64,000 bases of DNA from NCBI GenBank assembly GCA_016223135.1, contig JACRPQ010000006.1, forward strand, positions 248,001 through 312,000. The letters are read 5' to 3'. Shown here piece by piece: positions 1 through 7,339 of the stretch. The DNA comes from Chloroflexota bacterium (GTDB lineage Bacteria > Chloroflexota > Anaerolineae > Anaerolineales > Villigracilaceae). The position numbers and the translations under genes are program-made. Position 1 is the first letter of the stretch. Every line of letters starts with the position of its first letter. The notes under the pieces were generated by a model, which was not told the origin of the DNA, did no database searches, and saw only the letters and a list, made by a program, of their open reading frames with translations.

Positions 1-2
1 TC

Positions 3-290
3 CACAGTAAGGCTTTGCCGAATGCCCGCATCGGAATCCACAGCCCTGCCCGCAAACAAACTTACCTGATCGGCGCGCAGGAATGGGGTAACATTTGGGT
101 CTATGGCATGGAAATTTGGCTGGCAGGCTGGCTCTCGCGCGCAGAGTTCATGCAACAAGCCGCGCCGCTGCCGGAAGGGACGCGCGTCTTTCAGTACGAA
201 AAAACCCGCACGAAGAATCTGGCAGCGCCCGTCCACAAACTGAAACCCATCGCGGAATTATTGGAACGCACAAAGGAATGGAGCAAATGA
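3..290 (+). CDS. C-terminal part of an unrecognised protein (5' cut by window edge)
   Basis: The frame is already open at the first base, so this is the last roughly 95 residues of a longer protein. It has a Trp-rich stretch (GNIWVYGMEIWLAGWL) followed by a basic tail; no signal, motif or family is recognisable. Its TGA (288-290) overlaps the ATG (287) of the next lipoprotein gene, which suggests translational coupling. I cannot assign a function from this fragment. Confidence 0.55.
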   Translation, partial: HSKALPNARIGIHSPARKQTYLIGAQEWGNIWVYGMEIWLAGWLSRAEFMQQAAPLPEGTRVFQYEKTRTKNLAAPVHKLKPIAELLERTKEWSK

Positions 291-1672
291 AAACAAAGCG
301 CATTTTATTTGTATTCGCAATTCTGTCGCTGATGGCGTGCAATTTCGTCACGCAGATGATCTTCCCGCCGACGGCAACGCCGATCCCAACCCTGACCCCC
401 ACCGTCACCGCTTCCCCCACGCCCACAGCGACCCCGCTCGTCCCTGCCTACATCCCGCCGCAGTGCGACGCTTCCACGCCGCTGGCGACGATTTCTCCTG
501 ATGTTGCCATTTTCCCCACGCCGCAATTCGAGACCCAACCCATCTCAAAGCAAATGCAATTGCAAATTGTGGATGAGGTGGGGCGCATCGTGGAGCAGGT
601 GTACGTGTACCCCGATTTCAACGGCAAAGACTGGAAGGGCATCGTGGCGCGTTACCGTGCCATGGTGGAAGCCGGACTGGAGACGGAACAGTTTTACCTT
701 GAAATGCAAAATATGATCAACGAATTGGGAGACGAACACTCATCCTTTATCTCGCCGGTGGAAGTGCGGCAATCGGAAGAGGAATTGAAGGGCAGGATTA
801 AGTTCGTTGGCGTGGGCGTGTACAGCGACGTGGACTTCGAGCGCGGGAAAATCGTAGTCATATCCACGTTCCCCGGTTCCCCCGCCGACCATGCCGGCTT
901 GAAACCGCACGACAGCATCCTGCTGGTGGACGGAAAACCGATTACGCTCGAGACGGGCATCCGCACGCTCGGACCGGAATGCACCGCCGTCCGTCTGACC
1001 GTGCAATCGCCGGGCGAGTCGCCGCGCGACGTGATGCTGGTCCGCGCCGCCATTCAGGGCAGCGTGCCAATTGACGCCCGCCTCGTCCCCACCAGCGACG
1101 GCTCCAAAATCGGCTACCTCTTCATCCCATCCTTCTTCGACGAAACTCTCCCGCGTCAAATTGAACAAGCGCTGAAGGACTTTGGCGCTTTGGATGGGCT
1201 CATCCTCGACGTGCGCCTCAATGGCGGCGGAAGCAGTACAGTCGTTTATCCCATCCTTTCCTTCTTCACGAAAGGCAAACTCGGCGAATTCGTCAGCCGC
1301 AGCAACTCGCGTCCACTTGTCCTTCGGGCAACGCCGGTTCATAACTCCCAGACCGTTCCGCTGGTGGTGTTGGTCAGCAGGGAAACCGCCAGTTTTGGCG
1401 AAATCTTCGCCGGCGTATTGCGCGATGCGCGCGGCGCAAAAATCAGCGGCGAAACCAGCCTGGGCAATGTGGAAGTGCTGCACGGCTACGACTTCGACGA
1501 CGGCTCGGTGATGTGGATTGCCTCCGAAACCTTCGACTCCGCCTTCTCGGAAGACGACTGGGAACGCGACGGCATCATCCCCGACCTGGAAGCATACGCC
1601 GAATGGGACACCTTCCGCTTCGAGACCGACCCATCGGTTGCGGCGGCGTTGGAGTTGCTGGGGCATAAATGA
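287..1672 (+). CDS. S41 family peptidase-like lipoprotein with PDZ domain
   Basis: 461 residues. A lipoprotein signal peptide ends in the lipobox LMAC (Cys18), so the protein is probably membrane-anchored outside the cytoplasm. A Thr/Pro-rich linker (25-65) leads to the S41 N-terminal helical region (about 85-165), a PDZ domain (about 170-255; GVGVYSDV, GSPADHAGLKPHD) and the S41 core (about 265-440; LILDVRLNGGGSS). The probable nucleophile Ser369 lies in RETASFGEIFAG. The position usually holding the catalytic Lys of the CtpA type (FGKG) reads SLGN (Asn394), so either another residue completes the site or the protein is inactive. I chose ATG 287 because it is followed at once by the signal peptide and overlaps the upstream stop; the frame is open further upstream, but that part encodes no signal. 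Confidence 0.85.
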   Translation: MKTKRILFVFAILSLMACNFVTQMIFPPTATPIPTLTPTVTASPTPTATPLVPAYIPPQCDASTPLATISPDVAIFPTPQFETQPISKQMQLQIVDEVGRIVEQVYVYPDFNGKDWKGIVARYRAMVEAGLETEQFYLEMQNMINELGDEHSSFISPVEVRQSEEELKGRIKFVGVGVYSDVDFERGKIVVISTFPGSPADHAGLKPHDSILLVDGKPITLETGIRTLGPECTAVRLTVQSPGESPRDVMLVRAAIQGSVPIDARLVPTSDGSKIGYLFIPSFFDETLPRQIEQALKDFGALDGLILDVRLNGGGSSTVVYPILSFFTKGKLGEFVSRSNSRPLVLRATPVHNSQTVPLVVLVSRETASFGEIFAGVLRDARGAKISGETSLGNVEVLHGYDFDDGSVMWIASETFDSAFSEDDWERDGIIPDLEAYAEWDTFRFETDPSVAAALELLGHK

Positions 1673-1747
1673 CCCCCTCCGCCCTTACGGGCGCCTTCCC
1701 CCAATACGACGAACCACAGTCGTGTTGGGGAAGGCTGGGTGGGGGTC
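1671..1747. repeat. Imperfect inverted repeat
   Basis: The left end starts GACCCCCT and continues to CCTTCCCCCAATACGAC; the right end is its imperfect reverse complement (GTCGTGTTGGGGAAGG to GGGGGTC). It starts within the stop codon of the S41 gene. It has the form of a small interspersed hairpin element rather than a typical terminator, since no T-run follows. Confidence 0.6.
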
Positions 1748-1775
1748 GGATTAAATTCGACTCATCCGCCTCTGG

Positions 1776-1781
1776 TACACT
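1776..1781 (+). promoter_or_regulatory. Probable -10 box (TACACT) of the C39/TPR gene
   Basis: TACACT ends 7 nt before ATG 1789, which would place the transcription start at or next to the start codon (leaderless mRNA). No convincing -35 box is present. Confidence 0.4.
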
Positions 1782-1788
1782 TTTTCAA

Positions 1789-3030
1789 ATGACAAAACGA
1801 AACTTTTTGCTGACCGGCGCAGGCGTCCTTGCGCTGGGCATCTTGTTCCTTCAAATCCCTGCCGTCAACGAACGCTTGGCGTGGCGTTATGAGGTGGCAA
1901 AGACCTATCTGCGAAACGTCCTCAACCCCGTCGGCGAAGTGCCGACCGCCATTCCCAATTCCACCAGCATTGCCACGCCTTTGCCTCTGCCGCTCACCCA
2001 TACCGCCGTCCCGACGGCAATGGCTGTAGAAACAGTGGCAGTCCCCACGTCCACGCTTGAACCGCTTCCGCCGCAGGCGTCGCTCACCTCCCCGCCCTAC
2101 GAAAAACAAACGCCCAACAACTGCGGTCCCGCCGCGCTTTCGATGATGCTTCGCATGTTCGGCTGGAACGGCTCGCAGAAAGACATCTCGGATGTCATCA
2201 AGCCGGTCAACGGTGACCGCAACGTCAACCCCGAAGAACTGGCGTATTGGGTGCGCAACTACGCCGGCTGGCTGCGCATCGAATATCGCGTGGGCGGCGA
2301 CCTCGAAACGCTCAAGCGTTTCATCGCGGCGGGATACCCGGTCATCATCGAATCCACCACCGCCCTCAACCCCGACGATACCGGCTGGCCCGATGACGAC
2401 CTGTGGGCGGCACACTTTCTCCTGCTGAACGGCTACGACGATACCACCCAGACCTTCCTCGCGCAAGACACCTATCGCGGACCCGACAAACAAGTTCCGT
2501 ATACGCAACTCGAATCGGAATGGAAGCCGTTCAACTACCTCTACCTGATCGTGTACCTGCCCGAACAGGAGGAAGAGATTCGACAACTGCTCGGTTCAAA
2601 CTGGGACCCGGACCGGAATCGGCAAAATGCCCTTTCCCTCGCTGAAGCCGCCGTCGCCACTGACCCATCCGATGCGTTTGCCTGGTTCAACGTGGGCAGC
2701 AACCTCGTGTACTTCGGGCGCTACGACGAAGCCAACGCCGCCTACGACAAAGCGCGCGAAATCGGCTTGCCTCAGCGCATGTTCCGCTACCAGTTCGGTC
2801 CGTTCCTTGCCAACTTCCATGCCAACCGCATTGACGACCTGCTCGCCCTCACCGAGTACTCCCTCCAGCGGACGCAAATGTCGGAGGAGGCATGGCTATG
2901 GCACGGCTGGGCGCTCTACCGCAAAGGCGATGTGAACGGCGCCATCAACGACTGGCGCAAGGCGCTCTCCATTCGTCCCGGCTATGAGGACGCTTTATAT
3001 GCGCTTGATTTCGTCGGCGCAGCGCCGTGA
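1789..3030 (+). CDS. C39-like cysteine peptidase domain protein with C-terminal TPR repeats
   Basis: 413 residues. A single N-terminal hydrophobic segment (about 6-24) is followed by a Thr/Pro-rich linker, which suggests a membrane-anchored extracytoplasmic protein. A papain-like C39_2 domain spans about 100-260: Cys112 in NNCGPAALSMM, His209 in AAHFLLLNGYDD, and downstream Asp/Asn residues. TPR-like helices follow at about 280-405 (DAFAWFNVGSNLVYFGRYDE, AWLWHGWALYRKGDVNGA). Members of this family cleave peptides or are inactive peptide binders; the substrate is unknown. ATG 1789 is chosen because the upstream part of the open frame is repeat DNA and because of the -10 box 7 nt before it. Confidence 0.8.
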   Translation: MTKRNFLLTGAGVLALGILFLQIPAVNERLAWRYEVAKTYLRNVLNPVGEVPTAIPNSTSIATPLPLPLTHTAVPTAMAVETVAVPTSTLEPLPPQASLTSPPYEKQTPNNCGPAALSMMLRMFGWNGSQKDISDVIKPVNGDRNVNPEELAYWVRNYAGWLRIEYRVGGDLETLKRFIAAGYPVIIESTTALNPDDTGWPDDDLWAAHFLLLNGYDDTTQTFLAQDTYRGPDKQVPYTQLESEWKPFNYLYLIVYLPEQEEEIRQLLGSNWDPDRNRQNALSLAEAAVATDPSDAFAWFNVGSNLVYFGRYDEANAAYDKAREIGLPQRMFRYQFGPFLANFHANRIDDLLALTEYSLQRTQMSEEAWLWHGWALYRKGDVNGAINDWRKALSIRPGYEDALYALDFVGAAP

Positions 3031-3055
3031 CGTTCAACTCAAACGGACGTTATAA

Positions 3056-3165
3056 CTGATGTTATGCAGTTTATTCGTAGTGCGACATTGTAGCGCGACA
3101 TTGTAGTGCGACATTTATGTCGCCTGAAAACGCGAGATAAATCTCGCGTTACTGCGTAAAGCGAG
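3056..3165. repeat. Divergent, internally expanded copy of the 84-bp MITE-like family
   Basis: It shares the core GCGACATTTATGTCGCC and CGCGAGATAAATCTCGCG with copies at 40033-40116 and 58392-58475. It is longer because the GCGACATT unit is repeated three times at roughly 14-15 nt spacing. No clean target duplication is visible. It ends 10 bp before the metK -35 box. Confidence 0.75.
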
Positions 3166-3174
3166 TTAATTAAA

Positions 3175-3203
3175 TTGACTCGTTACTTTCCATGTGGTAA
3201 TAT
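3175..3203 (+). promoter_or_regulatory. metK promoter
   Basis: TTGACT (3175-3180), 17-bp spacer, TAATAT (3198-3203). The predicted start lies about 20-25 nt before the riboswitch, as expected for a riboswitch leader. Confidence 0.75.
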
Positions 3204-3232
3204 CCATCGCAACTCAATAGCCCCAAAAGGCG

Positions 3233-3356
3233 CTCTTATCCAGAGAGGCGGAGGGAACGGCCCTGTGATGCCTCGACAACCTCTCAGCAATGGTTTCCAT
3301 TAGACCACGCTGAAAAGGTGCCAATTCCGACAGACGGATGTTCTGGGAGATGAGAG
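3233..3356 (+). ncRNA. SAM-I (S-box) riboswitch
   Basis: The leader opens with CTCTTATCCAGAGAGGCGGA and closes with GATGAGAG, the hallmark P1/P2 sequences of the S-box aptamer. Internally GGGAACGGCCCTGTGATGCC and GACAACC match the conserved core that binds S-adenosylmethionine. It sits directly upstream of metK, the gene for SAM synthesis, so it should act as an off-switch when SAM is plentiful. Confidence 0.95.
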
Positions 3357-3374
3357 GGCTGACTGCAAATATGC

Positions 3375-3413
3375 AATTGCCCTTTCTGCACGTCCGAAGG
3401 GGCAATTTTATTT
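3375..3413 (+). terminator. Attenuator terminator of the SAM-I riboswitch
   Basis: The stem AATTGCCC (3375-3382) pairs with GGGCAATT (3400-3407) and is followed by TTATTTCT. It lies 18 nt after the aptamer and about 20 nt before metK, the expected place for a SAM-controlled intrinsic terminator. Confidence 0.8.
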
Positions 3414-3433
3414 CTCAAGGAGACCCACATACA

Positions 3434-4645
3434 ATGAGTAACACTTTCATGACCGCCCCCAAACTGATGTTCACCTCCGAATCAGTTTCCGAAGGGCACC
3501 CCGATAAACTCTGCGACCAAATCTCGGATGCCGTGCTGGATGCCTGCCTCGAGCAGGATCCCCGCTCGCGCGTCGCCTGCGAAACCGCCACCAAGACCGG
3601 TTTCGTCGCCCTACTCGGTGAAATCACCACCAAAGCCATCATCAACTACGACGAACTGGCGCGCAAGGTCATCACCGAAATCGGTTACGACTCGAGCGAA
3701 AAAGGCTTCGACGGCAACTCCTGCGGCGTGCTGGTCGCCATCGCCAAACAATCTGGTGACATTGCCATGGGCGTGGACAAAGCGCTCGAAGCCAAAGCCG
3801 GCGAAATGACCGATGAAGAAGTCGAGTCCATTGGCGCTGGCGACCAGGGGATGATGTTCGGCTTCGCCTGCAACGAAACGCCCACCCTCATGCCCCTACC
3901 CATTTATCTGGCACACAAACTCACCCGCCGTCAGAGCGAGCTGCGCAAGAGCGGCGCCATTCCCTGGCTGCGCCCCGACGCCAAGAGTCAGGTCACCATC
4001 GAATACTCGCACGGCAAACCCGTCCGCGTGGATACCGTCCTCATCTCCACCCAGCACGCGCCGGACGTTTCCCAAGCCGAAATCGCCGAAATCGTCACCG
4101 AGCAAATCATCATGCCCACTCTGCCTCAAGACATGGTGGACAAGAACATCAAGATCTACGTCAACCCGACCGGGCGCTTCGTCGTCGGCGGCCCGATGGG
4201 CGACGCCGGCGTAACCGGACGTAAAATCATCGTGGACACCTACGGCGGCATGGGACGCCACGGCGGCGGCGCCTTCAGCGGCAAAGACCCCACCAAAGTG
4301 GACCGTTCCGCCGCTTACGCTGCGCGCTACGTCGCCAAGAACATCGTCGCCGCCGGCATCGCCGACCGCGTCGAAGTGCAGGTTGCCTACGCCATCGGCG
4401 TGGCGCATCCGCTCTCGATCAACGTGGAAACCTTTGGCACCGCCAAAATCTCCGATGACCACATCATCGCCCTCATCCACGATTACTTCGACCTGCGCCC
4501 CGGCGCCATCATCCGCGACCTGGGACTGCGCAAACCCATCTACCGCAAAACCGCCGCCTACGGTCACTTTGGGCGCGACGACATCGAGTTCCCGTGGGAG
4601 CGCACCGACAAAGCGGACGTCCTCCGCAGCGCCGCCGGACTGTAA
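3434..4645 (+). CDS. metK: S-adenosylmethionine synthetase
   Basis: 403 residues, the normal bacterial length. It makes S-adenosylmethionine from methionine and ATP in the cytoplasm. Signatures: [20 protein letters not shown] near the N terminus (ATP and metal binding), the loop hexapeptide GAGDQG at 134-139, [37 protein letters not shown], and the C-terminal [16 protein letters not shown] 3434 is preceded by AAGGAG at a suitable distance; an upstream in-frame extension would run through the riboswitch and is rejected. Expression is probably feedback-controlled by SAM through the leader. Confidence 0.98.
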   Translation: MSNTFMTAPKLMFTSESVSEGHPDKLCDQISDAVLDACLEQDPRSRVACETATKTGFVALLGEITTKAIINYDELARKVITEIGYDSSEKGFDGNSCGVLVAIAKQSGDIAMGVDKALEAKAGEMTDEEVESIGAGDQGMMFGFACNETPTLMPLPIYLAHKLTRRQSELRKSGAIPWLRPDAKSQVTIEYSHGKPVRVDTVLISTQHAPDVSQAEIAEIVTEQIIMPTLPQDMVDKNIKIYVNPTGRFVVGGPMGDAGVTGRKIIVDTYGGMGRHGGGAFSGKDPTKVDRSAAYAARYVAKNIVAAGIADRVEVQVAYAIGVAHPLSINVETFGTAKISDDHIIALIHDYFDLRPGAIIRDLGLRKPIYRKTAAYGHFGRDDIEFPWERTDKADVLRSAAGL

Positions 4646-4667
4646 CATCAACAGCGCACCAAACAAC

Positions 4668-4710
4668 AAACAGGCAAGCCGAAGGCGGTTTGCCTGTTTT
4701 CTTTCCTCCT
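4668..4710 (+). terminator. Terminator of metK
   Basis: The stem AAACAGGCAA (4668-4677) pairs with TTGCCTGTTT and is followed by a T-rich tail (TTTTCTTTCC), 22 bp after the metK stop. Confidence 0.85.
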
Positions 4711-4800
4711 GTGCTACCGCGTAGAGACGCTCTCGTGTGCACGCAAACCGTGTTGGGCGGACGTTAGAGAACGTCTACGACACCACCGTGCAAGAGACTG

Positions 4801-4913
4801 GACTTACGCAAATTGCTTTCTTGTCCGCTAATCTGCCCAATCTTCGTGAATTTTGAACGAGTTAGCGCAGATTAGCGAAGATTGGTGGATTAAGTTCAGG
4901 TTTTGCGTAAGTC
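4801..4913. repeat. 113-bp MITE-like element, copy 1
   Basis: Perfect 12-bp terminal inverted repeats GACTTACGCAAA (4801-4812) and TTTGCGTAAGTC (to 4913). An internal inverted pair (CTAATCTGC / GCAGATTAG) gives a hairpin. A near-identical copy is at 35251-35365. It has no coding capacity. Confidence 0.8.
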
Positions 4914-5007
4914 AATAAGCCAAGAAGAGACTACGCCACAGCGTACGTTGGGCTTTGCGCGGGAAGCGTTTCCTTCCAAAAAATGGTAAACTCATGGCGA
5001 GCAAAAC

Positions 5008-5484
5008 ATGACCGACACCCTCGCACCCAAAACCATGCGCGCCTCGCGCGTGACCATCTCCCAACTGATGCACCCCGAACACGCCAATCTGCTGGGCAAC
5101 GTTCACGGCGGCTGGATCATGAAACTGGTGGACGAAGCCGGCGCGCTTGCCTGCATGCGCCATGCCCAGAAAAAAGTCGTCACCGTCGCCATTGACTCGA
5201 TGACCTTCCGCGAACCCATCCGCATTGGCGACCTCATCATCCTCAACGCCGAAGTCACCTACACCGGGCGCACCTCCATGGAAGCCGAAGTGCAGGTGCT
5301 GGCGGAAAACCCCATCACCGGCGAACGCACGCACACCAACACCGCCTGGCTTGTTTATGTCGCCCTTGACGATGAAGGCAAGCCCGCTCCCGTTCCTCCG
5401 CTCAAAGCCGAGACCGACGATGAAAAACGCAAAATGGCTGAAGCCCTTCAACGTCAGGAACGCCGACTGCAGCAGAAAAAATGA
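5008..5484 (+). CDS. Acyl-CoA thioesterase (hotdog fold)
   Basis: 158 residues, a single hotdog domain of the YciA/cytosolic acyl-CoA hydrolase type. Such enzymes hydrolyse acyl-CoA to free acid and CoA. Visible signatures are MHPEHANLLGNVHGGWIMK with the catalytic-region helix LVDEAGALACMRH, then the strands VVTVAIDSMTFREPIRIGD and AEVTYTGRTSMEAEVQV. The C terminus is charged and helical (KRKMAEALQRQERRLQQKK). The stop overlaps the next ATG by 4 nt (ATGA), starting a chain of five coupled genes. The acyl substrate cannot be told from sequence. Confidence 0.9.
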   Translation: MTDTLAPKTMRASRVTISQLMHPEHANLLGNVHGGWIMKLVDEAGALACMRHAQKKVVTVAIDSMTFREPIRIGDLIILNAEVTYTGRTSMEAEVQVLAENPITGERTHTNTAWLVYVALDDEGKPAPVPPLKAETDDEKRKMAEALQRQERRLQQKK

Positions 5485-6713
5485 CCACGCCTGAACTTCC
5501 TCCCCTCGAAGCCCCGCCCGAACCGAAGGAACGCGTCGCGCATCCCATTCGCAGCCTGCGCGAACTGATTGATTACGTCGCCGGCAAATCGCTCCCGCCT
5601 CTTCCCCCCGACGACGGGCGCATCACCGAACCCACGCCCTTCCCCTTCCTCGCCATCGTCGGGCAAACCGAAATGAAACTCGCCCTCCTGTTGGGACTCA
5701 TCAACCCCAACGTTGGCGGGATTCTCCTCATCGGTCCGCGCGGCACAGCCAAGACCACCGCCGTCCGCAGCCTGCTCAACCTGCTTCCGCAGGTGGAACG
5801 CAGCACCTGCTTCTACGGCTGTCTGCCCGAAGACATCGAACTCGGCGGCATAGACGCCGTCTGCCCCGATTGCGCCAAAAAATACGGCGAAGGCATTCCC
5901 CTCACCGCCCCCGACCCGGTGCGGCTGGTGGAACTGCCGCTCAACGCCCGCCTCGAAGACGTGGTTGGCGGCATAGACGAACACGCCGCCGCCCATCATC
6001 GCATGAGGATCCGCCGCGGCATCCTCGCCCAAGCAGACCGCAACATCCTCTACATTGACGAAATCAACCTGCTCAGCGATGAAATCATCGATTCCATCCT
6101 CGACGCCGCCGCCCAAGGTTCCTACACCGTGCGGCGCGGTCCGTTGGCGGCGACCTATCGCTCGCGCTTCGTCCTCATCGGCTCGATGAACCCCGAGGAG
6201 GGACGCCTGCGCCCGCAAATCCTCGACCGTTTCGGTCTGCGCGTCATCGTGCGCGGACTGGAGGATGCCAGCCAAAGGCTGGAGGCGTACCGCCGGGTCA
6301 ATGCCTATCTGGCGAATCCGCGTCAGATGATTGCCCAGTTTGCGGCGGAGATGGAAGCGGCGGCGGCAGAGATCAAGATGGCGCGCGAGCGCGTCAAATC
6401 CGTCCGCTTGCCGGATGAAGTCGCTCATCCTGCCATTCAACTGGTGCAAAAAATGGGCGTGGATTCCCTGCGCGCCGAAATCACCTGGTTCGAAGCCGCC
6501 CGCGCCTACGCCGCCGCCGACAACCGCGACGAAGTCACCCTCGCCGACCTCAAAGCCGTCGCCCCGATGGCGCTGCGCCTGCGCCGCTCGTCCTACATGA
6601 CCGAGTATTTCAAGGGACAGCAGGGCGAAGAACACGAAATGCAAACCCTGCTCGAAAAGTTCGGCAAAAAGAAACGCCCTACAAAGACATCAAAGAAGAC
6701 CCGACGCAAATGA
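5481..6713 (+). CDS. BchI/ChlI-like AAA+ ATPase
   Basis: 410 residues. Similar to the ATPase subunit of magnesium chelatase. Walker A is GPRGTAKT (85-92), Walker B and sensor region ILYIDEINLL (189-198), with the arginine-finger region near ILDRFGLRVIV. The insertion with four cysteines (Cys110, 114, 128, 131; CPDCAKKYGEG) is typical of the BchI group. The C terminus is strongly basic (GKKKRPTKTSKKTRRK). No von Willebrand factor A partner, chelatase H subunit or tetrapyrrole pathway gene lies nearby, so a role in chlorophyll synthesis is unlikely; a MoxR-like chaperone or metal-insertion role is possible. Confidence 0.85.
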   Translation: MTTPELPPLEAPPEPKERVAHPIRSLRELIDYVAGKSLPPLPPDDGRITEPTPFPFLAIVGQTEMKLALLLGLINPNVGGILLIGPRGTAKTTAVRSLLNLLPQVERSTCFYGCLPEDIELGGIDAVCPDCAKKYGEGIPLTAPDPVRLVELPLNARLEDVVGGIDEHAAAHHRMRIRRGILAQADRNILYIDEINLLSDEIIDSILDAAAQGSYTVRRGPLAATYRSRFVLIGSMNPEEGRLRPQILDRFGLRVIVRGLEDASQRLEAYRRVNAYLANPRQMIAQFAAEMEAAAAEIKMARERVKSVRLPDEVAHPAIQLVQKMGVDSLRAEITWFEAARAYAAADNRDEVTLADLKAVAPMALRLRRSSYMTEYFKGQQGEEHEMQTLLEKFGKKKRPTKTSKKTRRK

Positions 6714-7339
6714 CCGAACCAAAAATCCTCAACCCCGCCTACCGCATCGAGACCGAACGGCTGGTCATCCGCTGTTACCAGCCCTCCGACACCCAACTGC
6801 TGGCAAATTCCGTCCTCGAAAGCCTCGACCACCTCAAACCCTGGCTGCCCTGGGCGCACGACGAACCGCGCTCCTTTCAAATGCGGCTGCAAAGCATTCA
6901 GCGCTTCCGCGGCAAGTTCGACCTGCAGGAAGACTACATCTATGGCATCTTCAACCCCGAAGAGACCCGCCTGCTCGGCGGCACAGGCTTGCACACGCGC
7001 ATTGGCGAACAGCAGTTGGAAATCGGCTACTGGATTCACAAGGATTACACCAGGCGCGGCTTAATCACCGAAACCGCCGCCGCGCTCATCAAAGTCGCCT
7101 TCGAAATCATCCACATCCACCGCGTTGAAATTCACTGCGACCCGCACAACCACGCCTCTGCCGCCATCCCGCGCAAACTCGGCTTTACGCACGAAGGCAC
7201 CCTGCGCCAAAAAACCCCCTTCCGCGATCACTGGAGCGACTCGATGATCTGGGGATTGCTCGAAGAGGAATATCCCGCCAGCCCAGCCGCGCAGGCAAAG
7301 ATCAAGGTCTTCGACGCTTTCGGCGCTCCGCTCTTATGA
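6710..7339 (+). CDS. GNAT family N-acetyltransferase (RimJ/RimL type)
   Basis: 209 residues. The order of motifs matches the RimJ/RimL/YdaF branch, which acetylates protein N termini or small amines using acetyl-CoA: IETERLVIRCYQPSDT at the N terminus, HLKPWLPWAHDEP, GGTGLHTR, LEIGYWIHKDYTRRGLITE (acetyl-CoA binding loop, slightly divergent), VEIHCDPHNHASAAIPRKLG and the final FTHEGTLRQ. It overlaps both neighbours by ATGA. The substrate is unknown. Confidence 0.88.
   Translation: MTEPKILNPAYRIETERLVIRCYQPSDTQLLANSVLESLDHLKPWLPWAHDEPRSFQMRLQSIQRFRGKFDLQEDYIYGIFNPEETRLLGGTGLHTRIGEQQLEIGYWIHKDYTRRGLITETAAALIKVAFEIIHIHRVEIHCDPHNHASAAIPRKLGFTHEGTLRQKTPFRDHWSDSMIWGLLEEEYPASPAAQAKIKVFDAFGAPLL

Larger units (their letters stand above)
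3031..3433 (+). other. metK leader region without a protein gene (403 bp)
   Basis: This stretch holds a divergent copy of the short inverted-repeat family (3056-3165), a sigma-70-type promoter (3175-3203), the SAM-I riboswitch (3233-3356), an attenuator hairpin (3375-3413) and the metK ribosome binding site AAGGAG (about 3417-3422). Confidence 0.85.
4646..5007. other. Intergenic region with terminator and repeat elements (362 bp)
   Basis: Holds the metK terminator (4668-4710), a short ACGTTAGAGAACGT inverted repeat near 4761-4776 and a 113-bp inverted-repeat element (4801-4913). No gene is seen. Confidence 0.75.

Noticed and set aside
95-286. N-terminal extension of the S41 protein
   Set aside because: The extra 64 residues overlap the upstream gene and would hide a perfect lipoprotein signal that starts at ATG 287.
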